Below, piece by piece: positions 25,021 to 32,336 of a DNA stretch of 46,042 nt (the first letter of the stretch is position 1; each line of letters starts with the position of its first letter). Source of the stretch: an uncultured Oscillospiraceae bacterium (GTDB taxonomy: Bacteria > Bacillota > Clostridia > Oscillospirales > Oscillospiraceae); the NCBI GenBank assembly GCA_934597165.1, contig CAKTQP010000012.1, positions 1 to 46,042 on the forward strand, written 5' to 3'. Under the pieces are notes generated by a model. It was not told where the DNA came from. It saw nothing but the letters and a program-made list of their open reading frames with translations, and did not search any database. The position numbers and the translations under genes are program-made.

Positions 25021-27078
25021 ATGGACAAGGAACGCCCCATCCAAATGCTCCCAGGCATCGGCCCCAACCGGGCGGCGCGGCTGCAAAAGCTGGGCATCGA
25101 GACCGCGGACGACCTGCTCCGCTGGTTCCCACGGCAGTACGAGGATCGGCGGACGGTGTACCCGGTAGAGGGCGCGCCGGTGGGGGAGAAATGCTGTGTG
25201 GCAGCGGTGGTGGTGGAGACGCCCCGCACCAGCCGCATCACCAAGGGGCGGGAAGTGACCCGTCTTCGAGCGGCGGACGACACCGGGGTGCTGAACATCA
25301 CCTTTTTCGGCCAGAGCTACGTCCGCACCGCCCTACAGGTGGGGCAGACCTACGTGTTCTACGGCACCATAGCGGGCACCCAGCGGCGGAAGGGGATGAC
25401 CAATCCCATCTTCGAACCGGAGCACCGTCGGCAGGACACCGGCCGCATCATGCCCATCTACCCCCTGACCGCCGGCATCTCCAACCACCTGTTGGCCAGT
25501 GCCGTGGCCTGGTGCCTGGAGCAGCCCTGGGCGGAGTGGCCGGAGGACTTGCCCCAGACCATCCGCCAGCGTTACCAGCTGGCCACCCGCACCTACGCCG
25601 TCCGTATCGCCCACTTCCCCCCGTCCTGGGAGGAGCTGGCCATCGCCCGGCGGCGATTGGTCTTTGAGGAGCTGTTCTACTTCTCCATCGGCCTGGCCTT
25701 ACTCCGCCAGCGGCGGACAGAGGAGGTGGGCATCCGCTGCGCCAGCGGCGACCTGAGGGGCTTTTACGCCCTGCTGCCCTTCCAGCTCACCGGTGCCCAG
25801 CAGCGCGCGGCAGAGGACGCAGCTCGTGACCTGACTCGCGGCGTCCCCATGAACCGCCTGCTCCAGGGGGACGTGGGCAGCGGCAAGACGGTGGTGGGCG
25901 CGGCTTGCGTGTGGCTCATGGCACAGAGCGGCTATCAGTCCGCCCTCATGGCACCCACCGAAATCTTAGCCCAACAGCACGCCCAGACCCTGCAAACCCT
26001 GCTGGCCCCCAGCGGCATCCGTGTGGGACTGCTCACCGGCTCCCTCCGAGCGGCGGAGAAACGAAAGATTTACGACGCCATGGCCACCGGCGCCGTGGAC
26101 TTGGTGGTGGGCACCCACGCCCTGCTCACCGACGGGGTGACCTTCGCCAATCTGGGTCTGGTCATCACCGACGAACAGCACCGCTTCGGTGTCAACCAGC
26201 GGGCTGCCCTGGCGCAGAAGGGGAAGGGCATCCACCCCCACGTGCTGGTCATGTCCGCCACCCCCATCCCAAGGACCTTGGCGCTCCTGTTATATGGTGA
26301 CTTGGAAGTGTCCATCATCGACGAACGTCCCCCAGGACGCCAGAACGTGGACACCTTCCTGGTGGGGGAAGCCCTCCGGCAGCGGATGTACGGTTTCGTG
26401 CGCAAGCAAGTCCAGGAGGGGCACCAGGTGTATATGGTCTGTCCCGCTGTGGAGGAAGGGCAGGAGGGCGGTCAGGACTTGAAAGCGGTGACCACCTACG
26501 CCCAGACCTTGCAGACCCAGGTGTTCCCCGGCCTACGGGTGGGCTTGCTCCACGGGAAGATGAAGGGGAAGGACAAGGAGGCGGTCATGGCCGCCTTCGC
26601 CGCCGGAGACATCGACATCCTCTGCGCCACCACCGTCATCGAGGTGGGCGTGGATGTGCCCCGGGCAACCCTCATGGTCATCGAGAACGCCGAACGCTTC
26701 GGCCTCTCCCAGCTCCACCAGCTCCGAGGGCGCGTGGGACGAGGCGACGCCAAATCCTATTGTGTCCTGGTCTCCTCCCACCAAGGCAAGGAGACCCGCC
26801 AGCGTTTGAAGGCGCTCTGTGCCACCAACGACGGCTTCCAGATCGCAGAGGAAGACCTGAAACTCCGCGGCCCCGGCGATTTCTTCGGCCAGAGACAGCA
26901 CGGCCTGCCCCAGTTGCAGCTGGCCGACCTGGTGGAGGACGTGCAGGTGTTGCAGCAGGCGAAAGAAGGGGCGGAATGGCTGCTAAATGACGATCCGGGC
27001 TTGCAAAAGCGGGAAAATCGAGGTATTCTAGACCATGTAAGAGTACAATTTGAGGACAATGAAAACCGATTGAACTGA
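25021..27078 (+). CDS. recG: ATP-dependent DNA helicase RecG
   Basis: A 685-residue RecG, which remodels stalled replication forks and branch-migrates Holliday junctions. The start is the ATG at 25021 because GGAGGG precedes it; an in-frame ATG eight codons upstream lies before that site. The N-terminal wedge/OB part starts IQMLPGIGPNRAARLQKLG. The helicase core has Walker A GDVGSGKT, the DEQHRFGV box typical of RecG, SATPIPRT, and motifs V/VI with QLRGRVGRG. The C-terminal LRGPGDFFGQRQHGLP block is also characteristic. The length matches the family. Confidence 0.96.
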   Translation: MDKERPIQMLPGIGPNRAARLQKLGIETADDLLRWFPRQYEDRRTVYPVEGAPVGEKCCVAAVVVETPRTSRITKGREVTRLRAADDTGVLNITFFGQSYVRTALQVGQTYVFYGTIAGTQRRKGMTNPIFEPEHRRQDTGRIMPIYPLTAGISNHLLASAVAWCLEQPWAEWPEDLPQTIRQRYQLATRTYAVRIAHFPPSWEELAIARRRLVFEELFYFSIGLALLRQRRTEEVGIRCASGDLRGFYALLPFQLTGAQQRAAEDAARDLTRGVPMNRLLQGDVGSGKTVVGAACVWLMAQSGYQSALMAPTEILAQQHAQTLQTLLAPSGIRVGLLTGSLRAAEKRKIYDAMATGAVDLVVGTHALLTDGVTFANLGLVITDEQHRFGVNQRAALAQKGKGIHPHVLVMSATPIPRTLALLLYGDLEVSIIDERPPGRQNVDTFLVGEALRQRMYGFVRKQVQEGHQVYMVCPAVEEGQEGGQDLKAVTTYAQTLQTQVFPGLRVGLLHGKMKGKDKEAVMAAFAAGDIDILCATTVIEVGVDVPRATLMVIENAERFGLSQLHQLRGRVGRGDAKSYCVLVSSHQGKETRQRLKALCATNDGFQIAEEDLKLRGPGDFFGQRQHGLPQLQLADLVEDVQVLQQAKEGAEWLLNDDPGLQKRENRGILDHVRVQFEDNENRLN

Positions 27079-27101
27079 CAAAGATAAAGGAGCGTATCGT
27101 T

Positions 27102-27503
27102 ATGAGCAAAGCAATGGAACGAGCAAAAGAACTGCGCAGCGGCAGCTGCGGCAACTATAACTGCGCCCAGGCCGTTCTCATCCCCGCATGGGAAGAGATG
27201 GGCCTGGATCACGACATGGCAAAGCAGCTGTCTAAGAACTTCGGCGCCGGCATGAAGATCGGCTCCACCTGCGGCGCCATCACCGGCGGCCTGATGGTCC
27301 TGGGGCTCAAAGGCGCCAGCGACGCCACCGTGTCCGAGTACCTGCGCATCCTGAAGGAACGCCACGGCGGCAGCCTGAACTGCCCCGACCTGCTGCGCAA
27401 GAACCAGGAGCTGGCCAAGATGAACAAGAAGGCACACTGCGACGGCATGATCCTGGAATCCATCCAGCTGGCAGAGGAATTGTTGGCGAAGGAAGGGAAG
27501 TAA
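27102..27503 (+). CDS. C_GCAxxG_C_C family protein (putative redox-active)
   Basis: A 133-residue protein of the family named for its cysteine pattern. Seen here are NCAQAVL, TCGAITGG (the GCAxxG-type segment), NCPDLL and HCDGMI. Members are thought to be redox or metal proteins of anaerobes; no reaction is established. It follows recG by 23 bp with AAAGGAG before the ATG, and probably shares its transcript. Confidence 0.85.
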   Translation: MSKAMERAKELRSGSCGNYNCAQAVLIPAWEEMGLDHDMAKQLSKNFGAGMKIGSTCGAITGGLMVLGLKGASDATVSEYLRILKERHGGSLNCPDLLRKNQELAKMNKKAHCDGMILESIQLAEELLAKEGK

Positions 27504-27516
27504 GCATAGCAGGGCG

Positions 27517-28527
27517 ATGAAGATTCACTATTTCCAAAGGTATCACGAAAAAGAGAATGTCGCCACGGCCAACGCCATGCTGCTGCTGTCCCGACTGTAT
27601 CAGTATTCCTCTGAAAAGTTTTTCTATCTGCTGAAATCTGCGTTTTTCAGTGACGATTTTGAGCCGGAGATCGTGTTCAACCTGCAAGAGAAGAGCAGGC
27701 AGAGCGTCCCGGATGCGACCATCACGCAGCAGAGCTTCAAAATCGTTGTGGAAACAAAAATGTCTGATTGGTTTTATGCCGACCAGTTGATGCGGCATTT
27801 GCAGGCGTTCGGGGAGGAGCAGTATAAGGTGCTCATGACCCTAGCGCCGGAGTACATGGCTGCGGAGAAAAAGGCGGCATTTGAAGCCCAGTTGGCGGAG
27901 TATAACAAGACCATCTCCCGGCCAATACAGCACATCAACACCACCTTTGAGGCGCTGGTCAAGGAGATTCAGGAAGTGATCGACGACCGCGATTATGAGA
28001 TGCAGGAGGTTTTGGATGACTTCTTGAACTACTGCTATAGTGACCGCCTGATCCCTGTGTCGGATGGGTGGAAATACCTGCGTGTGCAGCTGGCAGGGCA
28101 GACGATCGACTTCAACACGAAGGAAAATGTCTATCACGATGCCCTCCACCGCGGATTCCGAGCGCATGACTATTTGGGTCTGTACCAGAATAAGAGCGTG
28201 CGCGCGATTGGAAAGATCGAAGCCATCATCACTACTGTGCGAAACGAGCAAGGTGAGCTGGAGTACAATGTGGAGCGGGGCGCCATGACGGACGCACATA
28301 AGGAGACCATCAACAAGGCCATCGAAAACGGCAGGAGCAAGGGCTATGACATGATCGGGGAACGATACTTTTTCGTGGAGCAGTTTTACGAGACAGATTT
28401 CCGGAAGACCACACCGAGAGCGCCCATGGGAACGCGCATCTTCGACCTGACGCAGGTGTTGGAGACGGAGAAGATTCCGGACGTGGCAACAATGGCAAAA
28501 CAGCTGTCGGAAAAAACTTGGGAATAA
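27517..28527 (+). CDS. PD-(D/E)XK nuclease-like protein, function unknown
   Basis: A 336-residue protein with a plausible PD-(D/E)XK nuclease core near the N-terminus: E51 in EPEIVFN, D66 in VPDATI, and E79-x-K81 in VVETKM, followed by a helix (DQLMRHLQAFG). The remainder (~100-336) is not recognised. The gene is visibly less GC-rich than recG and its neighbours, and the ribosome binding site (GCAGGGCG) is weak, 13 bp after the previous stop. No methyltransferase or helicase partner lies next to it. It could be a stand-alone defence or restriction nuclease, or a repair-type nuclease. The fold is inferred from the motif and spacing only. Confidence 0.6.
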   Translation: MKIHYFQRYHEKENVATANAMLLLSRLYQYSSEKFFYLLKSAFFSDDFEPEIVFNLQEKSRQSVPDATITQQSFKIVVETKMSDWFYADQLMRHLQAFGEEQYKVLMTLAPEYMAAEKKAAFEAQLAEYNKTISRPIQHINTTFEALVKEIQEVIDDRDYEMQEVLDDFLNYCYSDRLIPVSDGWKYLRVQLAGQTIDFNTKENVYHDALHRGFRAHDYLGLYQNKSVRAIGKIEAIITTVRNEQGELEYNVERGAMTDAHKETINKAIENGRSKGYDMIGERYFFVEQFYETDFRKTTPRAPMGTRIFDLTQVLETEKIPDVATMAKQLSEKTWE

Positions 28528-28529
28528 AC

Positions 28530-28563
28530 AAAAAAGCGGAGGTTTTTACCTCCGCTTTTCTTT
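28530..28563. terminator. Bidirectional terminator between the nuclease-like gene and the SASP gene
   Basis: AAAAAAGCGGAGGT and ACCTCCGCTTTT form a stem with a short loop, A/T-flanked on both sides. Confidence 0.88.
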
Positions 28564-28585
28564 CGCTCCTTTGGTATCAGAGCGA

Positions 28586-28780
28586 TTACTTCATGCCGTT
28601 CTCGTAGGCTTCGATCATCTTCTTGACCATCTGGCCGCCGATGCTGCCGGCCTGCTTTGCGGTCAGGTCGCCGTTGTAACCCTGCTTGAGGTTGACGCCG
28701 ACTTCGTTGGCTGCTTCCATCTTGAACTGATCCAGAGCCGCACGGGCTGCGGGCACGATGACACGATTGCTAGTTGCCAT
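28586..28780 (-). CDS. Small acid-soluble spore protein, alpha/beta type
   Basis: A 64-residue DNA-binding protein of dormant spores. The start is the ATG of MATSNRVIVPAA, since AAGGAG is too close to the in-frame ATG three codons upstream. It has the family blocks LDQFKMEAANEVGV (around the GPR protease cleavage region), GYNGDLTAKQAGSIGGQMVKKMIE and a short C-terminus. Such proteins saturate spore DNA and protect it from UV and heat. It shows that the organism has endospore genes. Expression would be forespore-specific (sigma-G); no such promoter was picked out here. Confidence 0.95.
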   Translation of the reverse strand: MATSNRVIVPAARAALDQFKMEAANEVGVNLKQGYNGDLTAKQAGSIGGQMVKKMIEAYENGMK

Positions 28781-28924
28781 TTCGTACATCTCCTTTTTTC
28801 TTTCTATTCAGATTCGTTACCGTTGAAAATCCCGAGAAGATTTTCTGAGCCTAGTTTGACCGCACGGCGTGGAACTATGAGTGGAAATTTCTGTTCCTGT
28901 CGAATCAGCACAAAAAATTCAAAA

Positions 28925-28957
28925 TAAAAAAGCAGCTCCCCAAAAGGGGAGCTGCTG
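28925..28957 (-). terminator. Terminator of the NlpC/P60 gene
   Basis: AGCAGCTCCCC and GGGGAGCTGCT form a stem with an AAAA loop. On the minus strand it is followed by a run of T. Confidence 0.9.
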
Positions 28958-28978
28958 AAATCACAAGTGAGAGATCAC

Positions 28979-31396
28979 TTAGAACAGACGGCGAACCGCC
29001 TGGATGGGCTTGTAGTTGACGCTGCAATAGGTGATGCCATACTTCTTGCCCAGTGCGCTCAGCAGCTTGCCGCCGCCGGCGTAGATGCCCACGTGACCGC
29101 CGTAGACGACGATGTCACCGGGACGCATATCGGACTTGCTGACCCCGCGTCCCACGTGTGCGTCCGCGTAGGAGCTATGAGGCAGGCTCTTGCCGAAGTG
29201 AGCGTAGACGCTCTGGACGAAGCCGGAGCAGTCGGCGCCGTTGGTCAGGCTGGTGCCGCCCCACTTGTAGGGGTTGCCCACGAACCGCTGTGCATAAGCC
29301 AGAACTGCTGCGCCGCTGCCGCCGCCGGAGGAACCGGAGGAGTAGCTGCTGGAGGAGCTGGAGCTGGAAGAGCCAGAAGTGGTGGTGGAACCGGTGGTGC
29401 CGGTGGTCGTGGTGCCAGTCGTACCAGTGGTGGTAGAGGGCGTGGTGACCTGAGGCACGGTAGCGGGACCGGAGCTTCTCTCGGTGTAACCCGGGTCGAT
29501 ATAACCGGTATGGGTGCCGTAGACGACGACCTTATACCAGCCATCCTTCATGCCGCGGACGGACACGATGGTGCCATTGGGGATGGTGAAGGACTTATCG
29601 CTGTCGGTGCCGGGCTTGACCCGCAGACCCAGAGCGGAAGCGGTGACCTTGGCGAAGTCGGGATAAGCCTTGTAGCCGCTGGAGGTGGTGGCGGAGGTGT
29701 AATCGCCGCACACGTAGCCTTCCTTGCCGTTGTACTTCACCTGATACCAGCTGCCCAGGGAGCCGTGGATCTTCAGGACGGTGCCGTAAGGCACGATGGT
29801 CAGCTGGTCATAGTCGGTGCCGGCGCCGGAGCGCAGCTTCAGGGTCTGAGAGGTGACCTGGACATAGCCAGAGTCGATGGTGTCGGTGGCGGTGACATAT
29901 TCTGCCTTTGCATAGCCGCTGACGCCGTTGAAGGTCACGCCATACCAGCCGTCCTTGGCGCTGGTGATGCGGAAGGTGGTGCCCTTGCTCATCTTGGTGA
30001 CCACGTTGGACTCGATGTTCCGCTTAGCGCGGACGTTGAGGGTGTCAACGGCGACGGTGCCATAGCCCTTGCTCTTGCTCAGGGCTTCGGATTCCACGCA
30101 GTTGGCGTCCACGTAACCGATCTTGTTGTCGTATTCCACCTGATACCAGTCACCCAGGGCGGCCAGGACAGAGACCTTGTTGCCTTCGGGGATGACGCAG
30201 AGCATCTCAGAGCTGCTGTCCGCGGAAGCGCGGAGGACGGCGCTGGAGGTGCCAATGGTGCCGGTGGAGATGCTGGGGACGGAGATATACTGAGCCATCA
30301 TGTAGCCCTTGTGGGTACCCTTGTCATCCTTATAGCTGACCTGGTACCAACCATCCTCGTCCAGTGCGCCGATGATGGACACGCTCTTGCCGGCGGGAAC
30401 CTTATACACCACGTCGGCGTCAGCGCTCTTGGCGGCGCGGATGTTGATCTTCTTTTTCTTGGTCTTGACCACACCGGTCAGATTGGTGGCATCGGTGTTG
30501 TCGGTGTCCACGTGCTCTTCCCGCATATAGCCGTTGTAGGTGCCGGTGGAATCCTGATAGCTCACCTGGCACCAGCCGTCGGCGTCCGCCTCAGCGATCA
30601 CGTCCAGGGTGCCGCCTACGGGGACCTTGCACACGATGTCAGCGTCCAGGCTCTTTTCCGCCCGGATGTTGATGGCCTTGTGTGCCTTCTTGGTGCCGAT
30701 GACGGTGGCAGCGGTGGCAGGCTGTGCGGTGACAGCGGTCTGCACGTAGTTGCCCATCATATAGCCGGAATAGACGGTCTTGTCTTCTGCGGTGTAGCGC
30801 ACCTGATACCAGCCGGCAGCGTCCTTGTCCGCCAGAATTTCAATTTCGGTGCCCACGGGGACCTTGCAGATCACGTCTGCATCGGTAGCGGTGGCGGCGC
30901 GCAGGTTGATCTTCTTGTGCTTCTTACCGCCGTTGGTGACGGTGCCAGTGCCCAGGGAGACAGCGGACGTGTCCGCGGCAGCCTGCTGCTTCTTGACCTT
31001 CTTGGTGGTCTTCTTCTCGGTCTTAGCGGCCTTTTTGGTGGTGTCCGCCTTGGCCTTGGTGGTCGTTTCTGTATCTTTTGAGGTCGTCTTCTTGCTCTCT
31101 GCCTTCTTGGTGGCGTTGGTCTTGACAAACTCGCCGGAGACATAACCGGTGTGGGTGCCTTCGCTGTCGGTGTAGGTAATCTTCAGCCAGCCGTTGTCTT
31201 CCTGATCCAGGATGGAGACCTTATCACCTTTGACCAGCATACCCAGAGAGTCAGAGCTGGTGGATGCCTCCCGGCGCAGGCGAACGCAGTCGTCCGTCAC
31301 GGTGCCTACGTCTGCGGCCAGGGTCATGGAGCTGAGACTTGCGGTGAAAGAAGCAAGTAGAACGAGGGATGTGATTTTCTTTGTCAGTCGTCGCAT
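28979..31396 (-). CDS. Secreted cell-wall hydrolase with about eight SH3b domains and NlpC/P60 peptidase
   Basis: An 805-residue exported protein. A signal peptide (MRRLTKKITSLVLLASFTASLSSMTLAA) is followed by one SH3b domain, a Lys/Thr-rich linker (~95-150), then seven more SH3b domains, each with a NxR motif and an end like GYMMGNYV or GYVDANCV. Next come a Thr/Gly/Ser linker (~650-690) and the C-terminal NlpC/P60 domain. The catalytic Cys is C723 in NGADCSGF and the His is H768 in GGHVGIYAG. It should cut cell-wall peptides (gamma-D-Glu-diaminopimelate type). Eight SH3b copies is high for this family. Confidence 0.92.
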   Translation of the reverse strand: MRRLTKKITSLVLLASFTASLSSMTLAADVGTVTDDCVRLRREASTSSDSLGMLVKGDKVSILDQEDNGWLKITYTDSEGTHTGYVSGEFVKTNATKKAESKKTTSKDTETTTKAKADTTKKAAKTEKKTTKKVKKQQAAADTSAVSLGTGTVTNGGKKHKKINLRAATATDADVICKVPVGTEIEILADKDAAGWYQVRYTAEDKTVYSGYMMGNYVQTAVTAQPATAATVIGTKKAHKAINIRAEKSLDADIVCKVPVGGTLDVIAEADADGWCQVSYQDSTGTYNGYMREEHVDTDNTDATNLTGVVKTKKKKINIRAAKSADADVVYKVPAGKSVSIIGALDEDGWYQVSYKDDKGTHKGYMMAQYISVPSISTGTIGTSSAVLRASADSSSEMLCVIPEGNKVSVLAALGDWYQVEYDNKIGYVDANCVESEALSKSKGYGTVAVDTLNVRAKRNIESNVVTKMSKGTTFRITSAKDGWYGVTFNGVSGYAKAEYVTATDTIDSGYVQVTSQTLKLRSGAGTDYDQLTIVPYGTVLKIHGSLGSWYQVKYNGKEGYVCGDYTSATTSSGYKAYPDFAKVTASALGLRVKPGTDSDKSFTIPNGTIVSVRGMKDGWYKVVVYGTHTGYIDPGYTERSSGPATVPQVTTPSTTTGTTGTTTTGTTGSTTTSGSSSSSSSSSYSSGSSGGGSGAAVLAYAQRFVGNPYKWGGTSLTNGADCSGFVQSVYAHFGKSLPHSSYADAHVGRGVSKSDMRPGDIVVYGGHVGIYAGGGKLLSALGKKYGITYCSVNYKPIQAVRRLF

Positions 31397-31435
31397 TGGG
31401 AACCTCCGTGCTTTTGTATCTGTGATCGGGTGTAG

Positions 31436-31729
31436 TTAGGGGTTTTGCAGGGCCCGTTCCAGCCAAATAGCACTCAGGTCCATTGCAGCGTACAGGCTGT
31501 TCTTTTCGCTCTTGCGAACCACGCGGTCACGGCTCTTGAGATCCGGATCGGTCAGCTGTAACTGCACAGAGACCTTGGTCGCCAAATTCAGGTCATCCAC
31601 CTGTTCGGTGTCATGAATCTGGAGCATGATGATATACTTATCCGCCATGCTGCCGTAGTACAGGATATTATCCTTTCTGCGCAGGGGATGACCCTTATAA
31701 ATAAGGGGCAGATTCTTCGCTTCAGCCAA
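31436..31729 (-). CDS. Conserved-looking small protein of unknown function
   Basis: About 97 residues; the start is taken as TTG at 31729 because AAGGAGGTG precedes it. The frame also opens further upstream from another TTG, but that would contain the ribosome binding site. The middle reads KDNILYYGSMADKYIIMLQIHDTEQVDDLNLATKVSVQLQLTD, a beta-rich pattern, followed by a basic stretch and a C-terminal helix (LYAAMDLSAIWLERAL). There is no signal peptide or known motif. It sits between ireB and the cell-wall hydrolase on the same strand. Confidence 0.65.
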   Translation of the reverse strand: MAEAKNLPLIYKGHPLRRKDNILYYGSMADKYIIMLQIHDTEQVDDLNLATKVSVQLQLTDPDLKSRDRVVRKSEKNSLYAAMDLSAIWLERALQNP

Positions 31730-31848
31730 TACGATACACCTCCTTACCAATTAAGTTGTAACCAAATTGTAACACATTGTTGTCTCCTTGTCAAACTTAC
31801 CCCCTCGAAATGGTTCCATTGGCAGGAAAAAAACAGGTAAAATGGGAC

Positions 31849-31880
31849 AAAAAACGTCCTTCTTTCAAGAAGGACGTTGT
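31849..31880 (-). terminator. Terminator of the IreB-family gene
   Basis: AACGTCCTTC and GAAGGACGTT form a stem. On the minus strand TTTTTT follows. Confidence 0.85.
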
Positions 31881-31925
31881 ATAAAGTGCTAAAAGTGACA
31901 GAAAGTTTACAATTTAGCCGTATTC

Positions 31926-32171
31926 TCAAAGGTTGAGATAATAGCGCACCAGCTCCTGGAGCAGCTCATCCCGATCCAGCTGACGGATGAGGGTGCGGGC
32001 GTTGTTGAAGTTGGTGATATAGGTGGGATCCTCGGAGAGGATGTAGCCTACGATCTGGTTGATGGGGTTGTACCCTTTCTGCTGCAGCGAGTTATAGACC
32101 TCGGTGAGGATCTCACGGGTCTCCCATTCCTTCATATCCGAGAGATCGAAACGACGTGTTAAATCAGACAT
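31926..32171 (-). CDS. ireB: IreB-family regulatory phosphoprotein (UPF0297)
   Basis: An 81-residue protein matching the UPF0297/YrzL/IreB family over its whole length: MKEWETREILTEVYNSLQQKGYNPINQIVGYILSEDPTYITNFNNARTLIRQLDRDELLQELVRYYL. In Enterococcus, IreB is phosphorylated by the Ser/Thr kinase IreK and affects cephalosporin resistance. It usually lies between alaS and ruvX; here it lies after pheT, separated from it by a terminator, and ruvX is not adjacent. That relocation is a small synteny change. Confidence 0.93.
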   Translation of the reverse strand: MSDLTRRFDLSDMKEWETREILTEVYNSLQQKGYNPINQIVGYILSEDPTYITNFNNARTLIRQLDRDELLQELVRYYLNL

Positions 32172-32271
32172 ATTAGAAAACCTCCGGTGCGGAAAACAGG
32201 GAAAAAGATAACTGGGTTAATTTGTTTAGATTATACCTGAAATGGAATGGCTTGTAAAGAGGTGGAGGGGG

Positions 32272-32307
32272 AAAAAAGACGCCCGGCAGCGTAGAAACTG
32301 CCGGGCG
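32272..32307 (-). terminator. Terminator of the pheST operon
   Basis: GCCCGGCAG (32281-32289) pairs with CTGCCGGGC (32298-32306). On the minus strand it is followed by GTCTTTTTT. Confidence 0.92.
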
Positions 32308-32336
32308 AAATGGGGCATCTTTTGGAACAGTTGCCG

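Noticed and set aside
28967..31081. A 704-codon plus-strand open frame over the NlpC/P60 gene
   Set aside because: Antisense of the repetitive SH3b region, with no start signal and no domain.
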